The position numbers and the translations under genes were made by a program. Shown here piece by piece: positions 44,275 through 55,894 of a DNA stretch of 64,000 nucleotides; position 1 is the first letter of the stretch; each line of letters starts with the position of its first letter. Below the pieces are notes generated by a model. It did no database searches. It was not told where the DNA came from and saw nothing but the letters and a program-made list of their open reading frames with translations. Source of the stretch: Achatina immaculata (taxonomy: Eukaryota > Mollusca > Gastropoda > Stylommatophora > Achatinidae); contig CM019713.1 in assembly GCA_009760885.1 (NCBI GenBank), positions 29,382,927 to 29,446,926 of the forward strand. The letters are read 5' to 3'.

Positions 44275-45365
44275 GAGAGCATGACAGTGGTCGAATTTTC
44301 GATCCTTCCGGTTTCCCCGATCCGTGCCACTGGTCGAAATTTCGATCATGGTTTGTTTCAATAAAAGAACCGATGTAACATTTAGATTGTACATATTTCG
44401 TCCACGTTTCCGGTTACACTTTTCAAAATGGTGAAAGAGTCCTTAGATACAAGCGATGCCGAGCGAGAAAAAGGAAGAGAAACATCGAAAATGTTCAATT
44501 TTTGATGATGTAGATAGGAGTATGGACATGGCCTGTGACCACCCCACTGCTATTGAATGTATCCCAAGTAGATCTAGCCATATTTAGACGACTGGAGAAG
44601 TAGTTAGGAGGTTATTTCAGACAATTCTTTCCGTGCGTATGGTCGATATAGTGACACCGGAAGTGTCCCTAAACTACCGTATGGTCGCTTTAGTGACATT
44701 GTTTGTTTCATTAACACAAGCAGTGTAACATTTATATTGTACATATTTCGTCCGCGATTCCGGTGACACTTTCAAAATGGCGAATGCGTGCCTAGTTACG
44801 AGCGATGCCGAGCGAGAAAAAGGACGCGAAGCATGGAAATTTTTTCAATTTTTGACGATGTAGATAGGGGTATGGACATAGCCTATGGCCACCCCGCTGC
44901 CCTTGAATGTTTTCTAAGTAGATCTAGACATATTTAGACGACTTACAGACCAAGACCCGCGTTTTTACTCCCGCACCCCACGACACATCCATGTTTTTTC
45001 TAACGCACAGAAAGAGAATGCAACATAGAATCACAATACGAGATTGACAAGTAGATCTAGACACCTCAGACGGTAAGTAGTGTAGATCTAGACCTAGCCG
45101 ATGGTGAGCTGGGCACAATCATTGTCTACAAATATCACATTACTTCTTTTTTTCTAAAAAAAAAATTTCATTAATTAATGACATTTTCATACATTTAGTT
45201 ATACTTTGAAACATATTAAGTACACAGAAATACATGTAAATACTGTTTTCCGTTCCTTTTTACAACTATACCCCCTAAACATATCAAGACCCGCGGTTTT
45301 ACTCTGGCGAGTAACTGAACGTCCGCTTTTCTTCCTTTGGCACGGGAAGAGCTAAAGACGCTGGA
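44275..45365. mobile_element. TIR element T, copy 2 (outer), carrying a related inner copy
   Basis: It shares the interior with T copy 1: ttgtacatatttcgtccacg near 44388, aatttttgatgatgtagata near 44496, gagctgggcacaatc near 45105, and an end with caagacccgcggttttactc and ggcacgggaagag (45341-45353). The interior is interrupted at 44629-45015 by a shorter relative. No transposase frame is seen. The left end is indistinct (about 44275-44285). Confidence 0.7.
44629..45015. mobile_element. Inner TIR element T, copy 3, nested in copy 2
   Basis: Ends ctttccgtgcgtatgg (44629-44644) and ctaacgcacagaaag (44999-45013) are imperfect inverted repeats. The interior repeats the first half of the outer element (ttgtacatatttcgtccgcg near 44737) and its terminal block (aagacccgcgtttttactc near 44953), so it is an internally deleted relative. 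The flanks (ttatttcagacaatt before, gagaatgcaacatagaatc after) are nearly contiguous in T copy 1. Confidence 0.7.
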
Positions 45366-47039
45366 AGATCAGAACAAAAGTAGCCAGACAAGAACATTAA
45401 TATGAAAGTGAAAGAATAGCCCAGATGACTGGTTTTAATTCAACAGCGATTGTGCCAATAACCCCACGGGACAACTTCTCTGCCAAGCACGAGATAACAG
45501 CGGCTATCAGATGATGGTTGCTGCAGTGCTATTATCAAGCAGGGCGCGCATGGTCTTGGCACGATACACCCGGAAATGACAAAGTTAAAATTTTGTCTTA
45601 GAAAGGGGATCTCCCAAAACAAAATGACGTATAGCAAGAAATGACAAACTTAGCTGTAAGAAAGAAATAATCAAGAACAGGATCCTCGTGTATAATAAAT
45701 TATAATCAGGTCTTTTATTCTCTGTAATATTGAGCAGTTGAATATCTTTTTATTCTGAGAGTAAATCATATTTTAATTATACATTAAGCGATTTGGGAAT
45801 TTCCCAAAGTTATTTGTGGTAATAATGAGAATTCCCGGTGGAAATTTTCAGCTCTTGTGAATCAACTTTCAGTTCGAGCGGTAAAATAAGGTAAGGTATT
45901 GCATCTTTCCCAAATCCAGCACGAAGATATGGATCGTTTTGTTGTCATTCTTGCTTGTCTTGAGTATACAGATTAAGATGTTATATATAGCTTAGTGTTG
46001 CACCCTCTTGCGTGGTGCTAAATATTGCCGATCTGTATAAAAATCACGCGGTTCCTCCATCTTGTTTGGTTGACCCATAAAATCTGTTTCACAAACACCA
46101 GAACTTTCTGGAAATAAAAATTTCATTGTGGCATGAAGAAATGTCTGACGTATGTCAGAAAATGAGTTTGTGTGAAACAGAATATTTGTATTTGCACCCT
46201 TAATGAAATGTCTCTTTTGGTTTGAGAGCAAAGCATATAAATAAATAAGTAAATTTATTATGATAATACATATACCGCAAATACTTCTATACATGCTGCC
46301 TGTGCAATGTTTTATCATCATTATTCTGTACTGTGCAGGCTAGCAAGAAGTAGTAATATTCATCTACAAGTGCTAGCCTTTGGTCAGCTCAGTTTCTTCC
46401 TGATTAGATTACTAATAAATCAGTACATTTTTACCTGTAGTGTTTTAGTTGACTTTCTATTTTTTTTTTTTTAACATAAACACTGACAATAACTTGGATA
46501 TACTCGGAGTGTGCAGAAGACGCAACACTTAAAATTGCAATGCTCATTAATCCTTTCCTTTTCTCTCAGAGATTTCTACAGCAAGAATCACATTTCAAAA
46601 ACCAATTTTTATTCATTATCTAAATACCTGAGAAAGCAGAGTTACAGTCTTTTTTTTATCAGCGTTTGAATTAACAGACTTACATAAATTTTGTATAGCA
46701 ACTATAAAACAAAGAGTATGAAAATTAGTTTTTACGTATATTAAAATATACATTTTAAGCTTTAAATTGAAATTTACAGATTAATCTTTTTTTGTTCTTT
46801 TAAAAATGAAAGGACAGATCGGCTGATTGGTCTAGCCATGTCTATAGTACCTATTGGACAGATAAATGCATTGGACAGACATAATGAACATCCACATATG
46901 TTGCTAGGAGATAAGATTTCAAGACATCATAACAAATCCTTGCTTAGAATGAAAGAGCTGGCACCCAAATGCAGAGTATACCATGTGAGGGCTGTGTTAA
47001 TGACACAAAAGCACTGTCAATCAATATAGAAGATATAAA
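45366..47039. other. No gene recognised
   Basis: Two open frames (46321-45992 on minus, 46838-47029 on plus) are protein-like in parts but show no motif. A short inverted pair (tgtttcacaaac at 46086, gtttgtgtgaaaca at 46165) and the small palindrome tctgacgtatgtcaga near 46142 are present. None is enough for a gene call. Confidence 0.35.
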
Positions 47040-48100
47040 TGAGATGACAACTATGGTAAAACTGGTTTTAGTAAGGAAAAATTGGTGTATAGTTCAGTTT
47101 TAAAAAAAGATAGAAAGAATGAGGAAAGTGACCAGCAGAAAGCAAGATGAGTACATAAAAATGAAGAATATAAAACAATCCAATATTTCAGCAAAAAGCT
47201 TTTTTCTAGGATCACATACAAAATAAGGCAGAGCCTATTGCAAACGATGGACTGATAATATAGCAGAGTCCCTGAACATCTCAATGTACGAAGCCAACAG
47301 GCGAGCCACTGGGAGACAATTGCACTTCACCTCTACACCTAGCAGTAAATGAGGAAGGACAAGACAAGACTACAAAAAAAAAAAAAACAACACAACAAAT
47401 AAACACACAAAAAATGGATGAAAAATATATAGACTTAGCTTTTTGGCCTCCTCCTAGTAAAAAAATTGGACACAAAATGTGCCCAGAAAGATGTAGTAGA
47501 GCATGAAGTGAAAGCCAGCAAGTGAAAGAACAACATAACACATAAAAAAAACACTTTATCTATTTTCTGTGGTTTTTTATGTGTTATGTTGTTCTTATAT
47601 GTAATCCTCAAAAAAGGCTGATGCTGAATTATTCGATGTTGTATGGTCTTCATTTATACGTTCTTATCTTACTTTTTGTCATTTGTGTTTATGCTTACTT
47701 TCCTCATTCCTTCTGTCTTTTTGTAAAACTGAATCATACACCTCTATCTACTTTTATTATTAGAACCATACACCTCTATCTACCTTTATTATTAGAACCA
47801 TACACCTCTATCTACCTTTATTATTAGAACCATACACCTCTATCTACCTTTATTATTAGAACCATACACCTCTATCTACCTTTATTATTAGAACCATACA
47901 CCTCTATCTACCTTTATTATTAGAACCATACACCTCTATCTACCTTTATTATTAGAACCATACACCTCTATCTACCTTTATTATTAGAACCATACACCTC
48001 TATCTACCTTTATTATTAGAACCATACACCTCTATCTACCTTTATTATTAGAACCAGTTGTACTGCAGTTGTCATCACTTTTACCCCTACATAGCATGTA
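47040..48100. mobile_element. Foldback (MITE-like) repeat F, copy 1, with expanded 32-bp units
   Basis: The segment 47050-47225 is an imperfect reverse complement of 47590-47780: for example ccaatatttcagcaaaaagc against ctgatgctgaattattcgat, and the flanking ttagttcagttttaaaa against tgtaaaactgaatcatac. A perfect 23-base inverted pair (47527-47549 and 47573-47595) forms a central hairpin. The right arm continues into a 32-bp array. A simpler relative is at 55140-55480. No coding content is recognised. Confidence 0.6.
47735..48058. repeat. 32-bp minisatellite, about 10 copies
   Basis: Units read accatacacctctatctacc then tttattattaga. Copies after the first are virtually identical, pointing to recent expansion. 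The same unit occurs once, unexpanded, in the related repeat at 55390-55432. Confidence 0.95.
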
Positions 48101-48494
48101 TTGCCTGATATTTTAGATTTTAATTTTGTTCAGATTCCTTTACTGCTTTTCTTATGTTTTAGGATGATAGCCTATTGGTGAAAAAAAAAAATAAAGGAAA
48201 GAAATAATTTGGGTGTGACAAACCACAGGAAAACCAAGCATAATATTATCCCAAGCCTCTTTTATAGTTTGCCTGCAGTGTGTATTGTTCTTCAGTCTTT
48301 TTTAACCCTTTTTTAAACTAGTGCAATATATTGCTGCTGTCTTTTTAAATGATATTTGTTGTAAAATGCTATAGTGACTGGTATATTACTGCTGACATAA
48401 GGATTAAATGAAAATATGGTATAATAAGCTGGTTTGTTCTTGAAGTGGAACTGTTTTTGTAATACCAAGAGCTGAATTATTTATTATTATCTAA
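48101..48494. other. No gene recognised
   Basis: AT-rich spacer without supportable features. Confidence 0.4.
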
Positions 48495-48918
48495 TCTTAT
48501 ATCCTTCCTGTGCCATTAAATGTCACATAGGGCTCACAAAGTAGTTTGCCAATTTTTCTTGTCTTCAGCAAGTCTTTCAGCCTCATCAAGGGATTTTATG
48601 CCTGTTAATTTGGCCTCTCTTAACAATGTCCTCTTCAGAGTTTCACGCAGTCTGCCTCTTTTTCTTTGGCCTGTTGTGTTCCACTTGATAGCTTGTTTTG
48701 GGATTTTCTGATCATTTCTTCTCATCAAGTGACCAACATATATCCATCTCCTTTTCCTGATCACCCATGAGACTGGTTGTTGTTCAGTCATCTGTCTTAT
48801 CTCTGCGTTGTTCTTGAATTCGTTCCACTTGATGCCGAGTATTTTCCTTAGGCATTTGTTTTCAAAAGAGTCTAATTTCTTGTCTATTTCTTTAGTTGTT
48901 TTCCAGCTTTCGCATGCA
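48495..48918 (-). mobile_element. LINE family A, copy 3: C-terminus and 3' end
   Basis: The minus strand encodes ACESWKTTKEIDKKLDSF, then MTEQQPVSWVIRKRRWIYVG to KRGRLRETLKRTLLREAKL (48791-48534). It is truncated at 48918, exactly where an AT-only palindromic tract (to about 49000) begins. Confidence 0.87.
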
Positions 48919-49002
48919 TAATTTAATATAAATATTATTAATATATAAATTTATATATTATTAATATATAAATATTATTTAATATAAATATTAATATAAT
49001 AC
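48919..49002. repeat. AT-only palindromic tract
   Basis: Nearly pure A/T sequence built from taatatataaatttatatat-like inverted repeats, abutting the truncated end of LINE-A copy 3. Confidence 0.8.
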
Positions 49003-49254
49003 CTTTTAATTTTGCCTTTATTTACTCATGGCTTTTGTGCTTGCTTCTTTTTTTCATTCATTCATTCATTTTTTTTCTTTAAAAGTGAGAGCTGAAATCT
49101 CACACCATTGGCTTATTTTATTAGTACAACTTGTTCACACCACACTTTTTATTTAAGTTGCTTTATTTATTAATTGCAGTAACAGTGTATATTTATTTAC
49201 ATATTTATGGATGTATGTACATACATTTTGAAACAAATGTCTAAAAAAAACTCA

Positions 49255-49575
49255 GTATAAAGTGGAACAAATTCAAGAACAACACAGAGATAATGCAGAA
49301 GAGCAAACAACAATCTGTCTCATGGGTGATCAGAAAAAAGAAGATGGACATATGTTGGTCATGTGATGAGAAGACAGTCAGAGATTCCCAAACAAGCTAT
49401 CAAGTGGATCACACCAGGTCAAAGAAAAAGAGGCCAACCACATGAAACTCTAAAGAGGATATTGTTAAGAGGCCAGTTTAGTGGGCATAAAATCCCTTGA
49501 TGAGGTTGAAAAGCTCGTTGAAAACAGGAAAACCTGCCAAACTACCATGCGAGCCGTATGTGTAAGATGTAAGAT
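49255..49575 (+). mobile_element. LINE family A, copy 4: 3'-end fragment
   Basis: Matches the LINE-A 3' end (caatctgtctcatgggtgat, agatggacatatgttggtca, ggcataaaatcccttgatga) with frame breaks. It lies about 160 bases upstream of copy 5 in the same orientation. Confidence 0.85.
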
Positions 49576-49734
49576 ACACATTATTGCACTAGTTACTGAC
49601 TTAGGGGATAAATATTCTATTCACTTTGATCATGATATCAGAGTGCTTTACATAATAATGGTTTACCACATACCAGTCTGAAACATGACATCTCAAAATT
49701 TGCATTTATTTATTTCTTACCTATTACGCAAATA

Positions 49735-50620
49735 GACTTCATAATGAAAAAATGCTGCACAGGTAACACAGGTATTGACTGGGTACATGGGACCCAACTA
49801 GAAGATCTTGATTTTGCTGATGACATAACTCTTATCAGTAATAATGTGAATTTCATGCAAGAAAAAACAGATAGCCTGTCTTCACTGGCTAGCAAAATAG
49901 GACTTGAAATTAACAAGGACAAAACAAAAATAATGAAAATTCCCATTAATCAAAATGGAAAAATACACATAGAAGGGACAGATATTGAAGAAGTCAATCA
50001 ATTTGCATACCTTGGCAGCTACATAGACCAGGATGGTGACACTAGAAAGGAAGTTAGGATCAGAATTGCAAAAGCAGCATCAATCTTCAAGAATCTTGAG
50101 AACATATGGAATTCAAAAGTTATAAGCACAAAAACCAAGTTAAGACTATTCAATTCAAATGTAATATCCACCCTCATTTATGCATGCGAAAGCTGGAAAA
50201 CAACTAAAGAAATAGAAAAGAAATTTGACTCTTTTGAAAACAAATGCCTAAGGAAAATACTCGGCATCAAGTGGAATGAATTCAAGAACAATGCAGAGAT
50301 AAGACAGATGAGTGAACAACAACCAGTCTCATGGGTGATCAGGAAAAGGAGATGGACATATGTTGGTCACTTGATGAGAAGAAATGATCAGAGAATCCCA
50401 AAACAAGCTATCAAGTGGAACACAGCAGGCCGAAGAAAAAGGGGCAGACCGCGTGAAACTCTGAAGAGGACATTATTAAGAGAGGCCAAGTTAACAGGCA
50501 TAGAATCCTTTGATGAGGTTGAAAGACTCGCTGAAGACAGGAAAAATTGGCGAACTACTTTGCGAGCCCTATGTGACGTTTAACGGCACGGGAAGGATAT
50601 AAGATATAAGATAAGATTAC
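49735..50620 (+). mobile_element. LINE family A, copy 5: longest intact LINE-A frame (279 codons)
   Basis: An unbroken frame at 49744-50583 runs from just before RT motif C (LDFADDITLIS) through KTKIMKIPINQNG, AYLGSYIDQDGDTRKEV, ACESWKTTKEIEKK, RKRRWTYVGHLMRRND and GRRKRGRPRETLKRT to RALCDV. The 3' UTR ends in repeated ATAAGAT. The absence of stops over 279 codons suggests a young insertion. It is nevertheless 5'-truncated in the RT palm, so it is not mobile by itself. Confidence 0.92.
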
Positions 50621-51284
50621 GCAAATAGGTACTGTTGGCTTACTCTATTGTTGTAATTACTGATCCAGCTTAGCTGCTTGTGGGCTCTTGTGTTCTATCA
50701 GATGAAGAAGTGGTGGCATCTACAAGTTTTTAAAAAAAAACTTTTACATTGTTCTGTAAAAGTATTCTACTTGTAATCTCTGAAAAAGAAGAATGTTGGG
50801 TCTGATGTTTTAAAAAGGTGGGCAATGGATGATCACAGAAGTCATGCTGTTGATCCCATATAGTTACATCTTTATTCAGTTTTATTTAAATGCTGGGTTT
50901 TTTTTTCACTATTAACTAATTATTATCCCAGATTATTTTTGCCTGTATATAATTAATATAAAGATATATTCTTCAGAATGAACAGTTTGCCATCAAAATT
51001 TTGTTTAAAAAAAAAAGAAGAAACAATATTTCAATGCAGGATTCAAGTGCCAGAAACTGTTTTATCTAAGAAATCATTGAAAACATTTTCAGAGAGTTTA
51101 AACTGTAAGTTTGATGTACAAATCATTAAAACTATTTTAAGTGGTGACTGTTATATGATGTATGGAAAATTTTAGTGAGACAAAAGAATGTGATTTCACA
51201 TTTTGGGTGAAATACATTTTTTTATGGAGAAGGAGAGGTAGTTAAAGGAGGTAAGAGCTATGAGAGGGTGAAGATAATAATAAC
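50621..51284. other. No gene recognised
   Basis: AT-rich. A 65-codon open frame at 50978-51175 has no motif and is not called. Confidence 0.4.
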
Positions 51285-51319
51285 ACTATATATGTGTGTG
51301 TGTGTGTGTGTATATATAT

Positions 51320-51451
51320 CATCATCATCATCATGTGCCGTGCCGACTGGCGTTGACTATTATGCTTCTCCAGAGTACACGATCCTTCATGCAGGCCATC
51401 AGCTCAGTTGGTGATCTCCTCTCACACCATCCCGTCAGACTGTCCAGTAGT
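51320..51451 (-). mobile_element. LINE family B, 3'-end fragment in the TA tract
   Basis: catcatcatcatcatgtgcc and the following sequence match the LINE-B 3' ends at 12219 and 35778. About 130 bases remain before the TA tract resumes. Confidence 0.87.
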
Positions 51452-51471
51452 GTGTATATATATATATATAT

Positions 51472-51768
51472 TTATTCATTCATTCATTTGCATGTCCCTT
51501 GCGGAACTTTGCCTCCCTAACAGCACTCCTGTAGGTCTCTTGGTTGTGAGCAAGATGGCCTGCTGCTGATGCATCCATTTGCAGATCATCAATGATGTCT
51601 TGCAGCCATCTTCACCTTGGTCTTCCTCTCTTTCTTTTTCCCATTATGTATCATTCCAAGATGGTTTTCTCTAGATTATCATAATGTTTAATGTGTCCAA
51701 AACATTTAAGTTTTCTCTCTTTAATCTTCTTTACTAGACAGCCTTCTTCAGTATTAAGTTCTTGTAGT
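51472..51768 (-). mobile_element. LINE family C, 3'-end fragment in the TA tract
   Basis: attcattcattcatttgcat begins the LINE-C 3' end, as at 57837. The minus strand encodes LQELNTEEGCLVKKIKERKL and KCFGHIKHYDNLEKTILE. It is truncated at a TA run. Confidence 0.87.
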
Positions 51769-51795
51769 ATATATATATATATATATATATATATC

Positions 51796-52038
51796 TGAAC
51801 CTTAAGTGCCCAGGGCACATGGGGCTTCCGCAAGGGTTTTCCACAAATGCCTGTCCTTTGCCTTTTTTTCTGCTCTTGCCCAGGTGAGCCCTCTATTGCT
51901 CAACATCCTCTCTGTTGTTCTTCTCCATGTCTCTTTTGGTCTACCCTTACTTCTGTTCCCCTGTGGTGTCCATCTTAGTGCTGTTTTTGGTAATGAGTTA
52001 TCAGTCATTCGGAGCACATGTCCCAGCCATCGCCAGCG

Positions 52039-52042
<4 letters not shown>
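51796..52042 (-). mobile_element. LINE family D, 3'-end fragment in the TA tract
   Basis: The minus strand encodes RRWRWLGHVLRMTDNSLPKT, then RSKGRPKETWRRT and HLWKTLAEAPCALGT. It ends in GGTTCAGA directly followed by TA repeats. In the copy at 55895-56240 the same terminus runs into GA repeats. Confidence 0.88.
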
Positions 52043-52089
<47 letters not shown>

Positions 52090-52090
52090 T

Positions 52091-53449
52091 ATATAAAAAG
52101 AATAAAAATATATAAAAATCAGTTGTACCACAATCCAACATTCAGATGAAGAAAAGCCTTCTTTAAAGCATGGATGCTACATAATAATAATATTTTTTGT
52201 CTTACAAGACAGCTATGAAGCAGGCAGATGTTGGCCATGGATTGTGCCAGACATTGTTTTGCTGTACAACTCCTCTCAAGGGTGACTTTGTGTTGCAAGG
52301 ACCAGTTTACTTGTGTATGTTAGAACAACAAAAGAGAACAAAGTCATGGGGGGGGGAACATGATAATGTAATTATTTACAATGACATCTGCTCTATGTAA
52401 ATATAAACAATAAATACAAAAGAAGGCTTGACACACATTCATTCTGCTTTTTCATGCAGGTCTGTATAGAAAGCACATTATTTCTTGGCTAACACCTTTG
52501 CCCTCTCGGCCACCAGGCCTCGGGTGCTTATAAACCCAAGCCAGTCAAAACAATATACCAACAAAACAATATACCAACAAACAAAAAATAATAATAAACT
52601 GCCACTGATTTCTTCTTATCTCACATTACTGTAGAGTCAGCCATGAGAGAAGTTGCCAAACAAAACAATGCTAAGCTTTTCCCACAAACAGCTGAGACCT
52701 GTCTGGTGAAGTGTTATCTTCTGAGATGTGTAGAACCAGTGAATGAAGTTTTATTTTCTAAGATGTGTAGAACCAGTGAATGAAGTTTTATTTTCTAAGA
52801 TGTGTAGAACCAGTGAATGAAGTGGACTACAAAAGTAAATGAACTAAAACAAAAATATGACAGGAGGTCATGAATAATAATGGAAATAAATATCAAATTT
52901 ATATGATGATCATCATCTCATGATCTCTAAAGAATTACATATAATTAAAGTTGCTGAAATGAAGAACAGGGATGCAAGTACTGGCAAAGCAAACAGAAAT
53001 AAGAAAAAAAAAGCTGGTATGTCTCAGAAACTGATTATAATTTGTAGTTAATTTTCTTTGTGAAGAAGATCAAATAAATTACCTCAGATTTTATCAGAAA
53101 TGATAGCAACAGCTGTAGCAGAGAGTTTTTCTATCTGAAAAGTATTAGAGTTCACCCAGTAATCAATATACACTTCAGTCAACTCTGTTATATATATATC
53201 AGAGTGTCCAAGAGAGAAGGCACTGTGGCTAGACTACCTTCAGAAATGCCTTCTAAATGCACTTCCAACAATTAGAATAGATTACTATTTCCATTGTGAA
53301 GGTGAAAATTTAATTTATGCTATGCACATTTCAGAATTAAACATTACTTTATACTATACTCATTTTTTTTTTAAACATGTCATTTGGAGAAGGAGAGCCT
53401 TAATATTATTGGAATTACATTTCTCTAACATGTCACAATGAAATAAAAA
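52091..53449. other. No gene recognised; 37-bp triplication
   Basis: Contains three copies of a 37-base unit (gatgtgtagaaccagtgaat with gaagttttattttctaa) at about 52708-52823 and a short direct duplication of aacaatataccaacaaa near 52550. No supportable gene. Confidence 0.5.
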
Positions 53450-53975
53450 GCAGATGTGCTCAGGCCAAGTCAGCATTCCAGAAAATGAGAAACATCTTGT
53501 GCAACAGATCCATATCAATGGAAACAAGATTCCGAGTATTTAAATGTTACGTCGAGCCAATTTTGTTTTATGGATGTAAAGCATGGTCCATGAATAAGAG
53601 AGTACAATGAGAAATGGAAGCCATGGAAATGTGGTTGGTAAGAAGGATGTTGAATGTACCATGTACAGCTAAGAAAACTAACAAAGAAGTCTTAAGAGAG
53701 GCTGGAGTTAAAAAGCAATTTACAGTAAAGATCAGAGGCAGACATGCGAGATTTGTAGGACATTTTCAGAGAACAGGAAAACTGGAACACATTGTGGCAA
53801 CTGGAAAAAATGAAGGAATATGAGACAGAGGAAGACAGAGAGAAAAGTTACTGGATGGGCTGTCAGTGTGGCTAGAAAGAAAGTCACCGGCGGATCTCAT
53901 AATCAAGTCAAAAGACAGGGAATTGTGGAGAGAAATGATCACCTACGCCACGCGGCACAGCACAGCACGTGATTA
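53450..53975 (+). mobile_element. LINE family B', C-terminal portion
   Basis: Encodes AQAKSAFQKMRNILCNRSIS, VFKCYVEPILFYGCKAWSMN, a stop, then MEAMEMWLVRRMLNVP (53614-53823), FVGHFQRTGKLEHIVATGK and, after another stop, RKSPADLIIKSKDRELWREM. Clearly related to LINE B but diverged at many positions (VKCYIEPVLLYGSESW in B). It is broken by stops. Confidence 0.85.
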
Positions 53976-55139
53976 ATTGAACATTATTTAACATAAAACA
54001 TTCCTATGAAGGAGAATATGACTGGAAATGTTTAATTTAAAGAAACACCAGACGTAAATATCTGTAATAAAATGTCTAATTTCACAAGCATGCACAAATC
54101 ATAGACGTCCACGTCCGATTTTGTCAGTTCTGCTAAACAGGATTATTTTAGCAAATTAAAATTAATTAATATCCAAGATTACATTACTAACAGGATTATT
54201 TCGGTAAACAGACCCATGTGCACGCAATACAGTAATTAGTGCCATCTGAAACATTAAATCACTTGTAAACCCTTGTACACTTGATTGAACTCTTATACTC
54301 TAGTGAACTTTACTGCTTAACTTGTTTATTATCTTGCACGTTTTATTTACTCTGTACCACCCTGTGTGTTGCGCACTTCTAGTTTATATTACCGGGGATA
54401 TCGTCCAGTATTATCCAAAGAATTTATCGGAAATTCCCGTGTTCTATTTATCTGCCACAAACTCAGCCTGGTAACTTGTCAAACAACTATAGTGTACTGG
54501 ACATTTTCACTTAGGAGCGTTCTGCAATTTCCACGGTTTTTTTTTCTAGAAAAAAAAGTAAGACTTTACCGCTTATTCTAACTGGAAAGTAAAATATTTT
54601 AGAATGTAAACGAACTTAATGTGGTAGTTAGAGCTGAAACATTATGAAAGGGTGTTTCATTGAATCGTTTGATATGGTGGACACTCCTTTAAAACTTAGG
54701 CTTCTGTTCCTGATTTAGTTCTGAAATGCGCGATATATCTGACTACTGCGATTGAAATCACATATAAAAGCAATCACCACATAATATTAAATGACCATAC
54801 GGAAACATGATGGCAGTTGTATGTATCACACAAAACTGTTTAGTGTTGTGCAGCGCATTTTCAAATAACCGTTAATTCTGTTGTTCATGAGATGCAAATA
54901 TATTATTTAAATAATTCTGAATGATGATGTCTCTCGGTGTTTTGTATTTAATAAAAGCGTGTGATTTATTTTAAATTATTATTTCTGTTGTTTGAAGGAG
55001 CACCCGCTATACTCTTTAGGTAATATTTTTTTAAAAGGTTGATTGGAAAAGACGGAACAGAGGGTTGAGTTAGCCTCCAGTGAATGTTAAAATACTATTT
55101 ATTCAATGAAAGTTCGCTCTGTATTAGAATAACTGATGT
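53976..55139. other. No gene recognised
   Basis: AT-rich intergenic-looking sequence without supportable features. Confidence 0.4.
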
Positions 55140-55480
55140 GATTATAGAGAGGTAGATAGAAGTATATGATACAGTTTCATAAAGTGATAGAGGGAGTGGC
55201 ATTCTGTTGTATTGTGTACAAGGAAAGATGCCACAAAGCCAAATTTTTCATTTTTCTTCTTTTATTTTATGTTGTGTTTGTTGTTGTATGTAATCCTTGA
55301 AAAAGGCTCACCCCAAAGTATTGGATGTTGTATGTTTTTCATTATTTGTGTTTTTTCTCACTTTTCTCACTCCCTTTATCGCATTGTAAAACTGTACCAT
55401 ACACCTCTATCTACCTGTATTACTAGAACCAGTTTTACTTCAGTCATTATCTATTTTACCTGATTACAGAGAGTACCTAT
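55140..55480. mobile_element. Foldback (MITE-like) repeat F, copy 2
   Basis: The left arm (about 55144-55200, with gaggtagatagaagtatatg and agtgatagagggagtg) is an imperfect reverse complement of the right arm (about 55370-55428, with cactccctttatcgc and cacctctatctacctg), giving inverted ends of about 55 bases. The middle shares gtaatccttgaaaaaggctc with copy 1 (47600-47622). No coding content, so a non-autonomous DNA element is likely. Confidence 0.65.
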
Positions 55481-55894
55481 AGTCAGTGATGTACTATGTT
55501 AGTAGAACACTAGAATCGTGTCTTTGTATCCATAAAGATGATTGAAATTTTCATGTTCAGCTATTCTGAAATTATACTGAAACTTTAATAAATTATTTCA
55601 TTAAAACATTTAAGGATAGATGGTTGTGGAAATCAATTACGACCAACGCCTGATTGGCATGGACCAGAGAGAGGAGGAGAGAGAGAGGGAGAGAGAATTT
55701 TACTAAATGTTTTTACTGCGAGTAGAAAAAAAATACTTTTAAAATTACACGAAGTCTGTATATCTCACAGTGACAGTTGCTGTTTACTGCTTTTCGATGA
55801 TGGATACCTTTTGTTGTGGACGTGTACATTATTGTCTTATTCAAACTTGTCACAGAAGTGAATTATTGCATTGTTTCATAGCTTTTCTTTCCTC
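55481..55894. other. No gene recognised; GA-rich tract
   Basis: Contains a GA-rich stretch at 55668-55697. Otherwise no feature. Confidence 0.4.

Larger units (their letters stand above)
51285..52090. repeat. TG/TA dinucleotide tract broken up by three LINE 3' ends
   Basis: Dinucleotide blocks lie at about 51290-51319 (TG then TA), 51452-51471 (TA), 51769-51795 (TA) and 52043-52084 (TA). Each gap between them is a LINE 3' end from a different family, all in minus orientation. Confidence 0.9.

Noticed and set aside
46083..46182. Short inverted pair tgtttcacaaac / gtttgtgtgaaaca
   Set aside because: Only 12 bases with a two-base interruption; expected now and then by chance in 64 kb and not tied to other element features.
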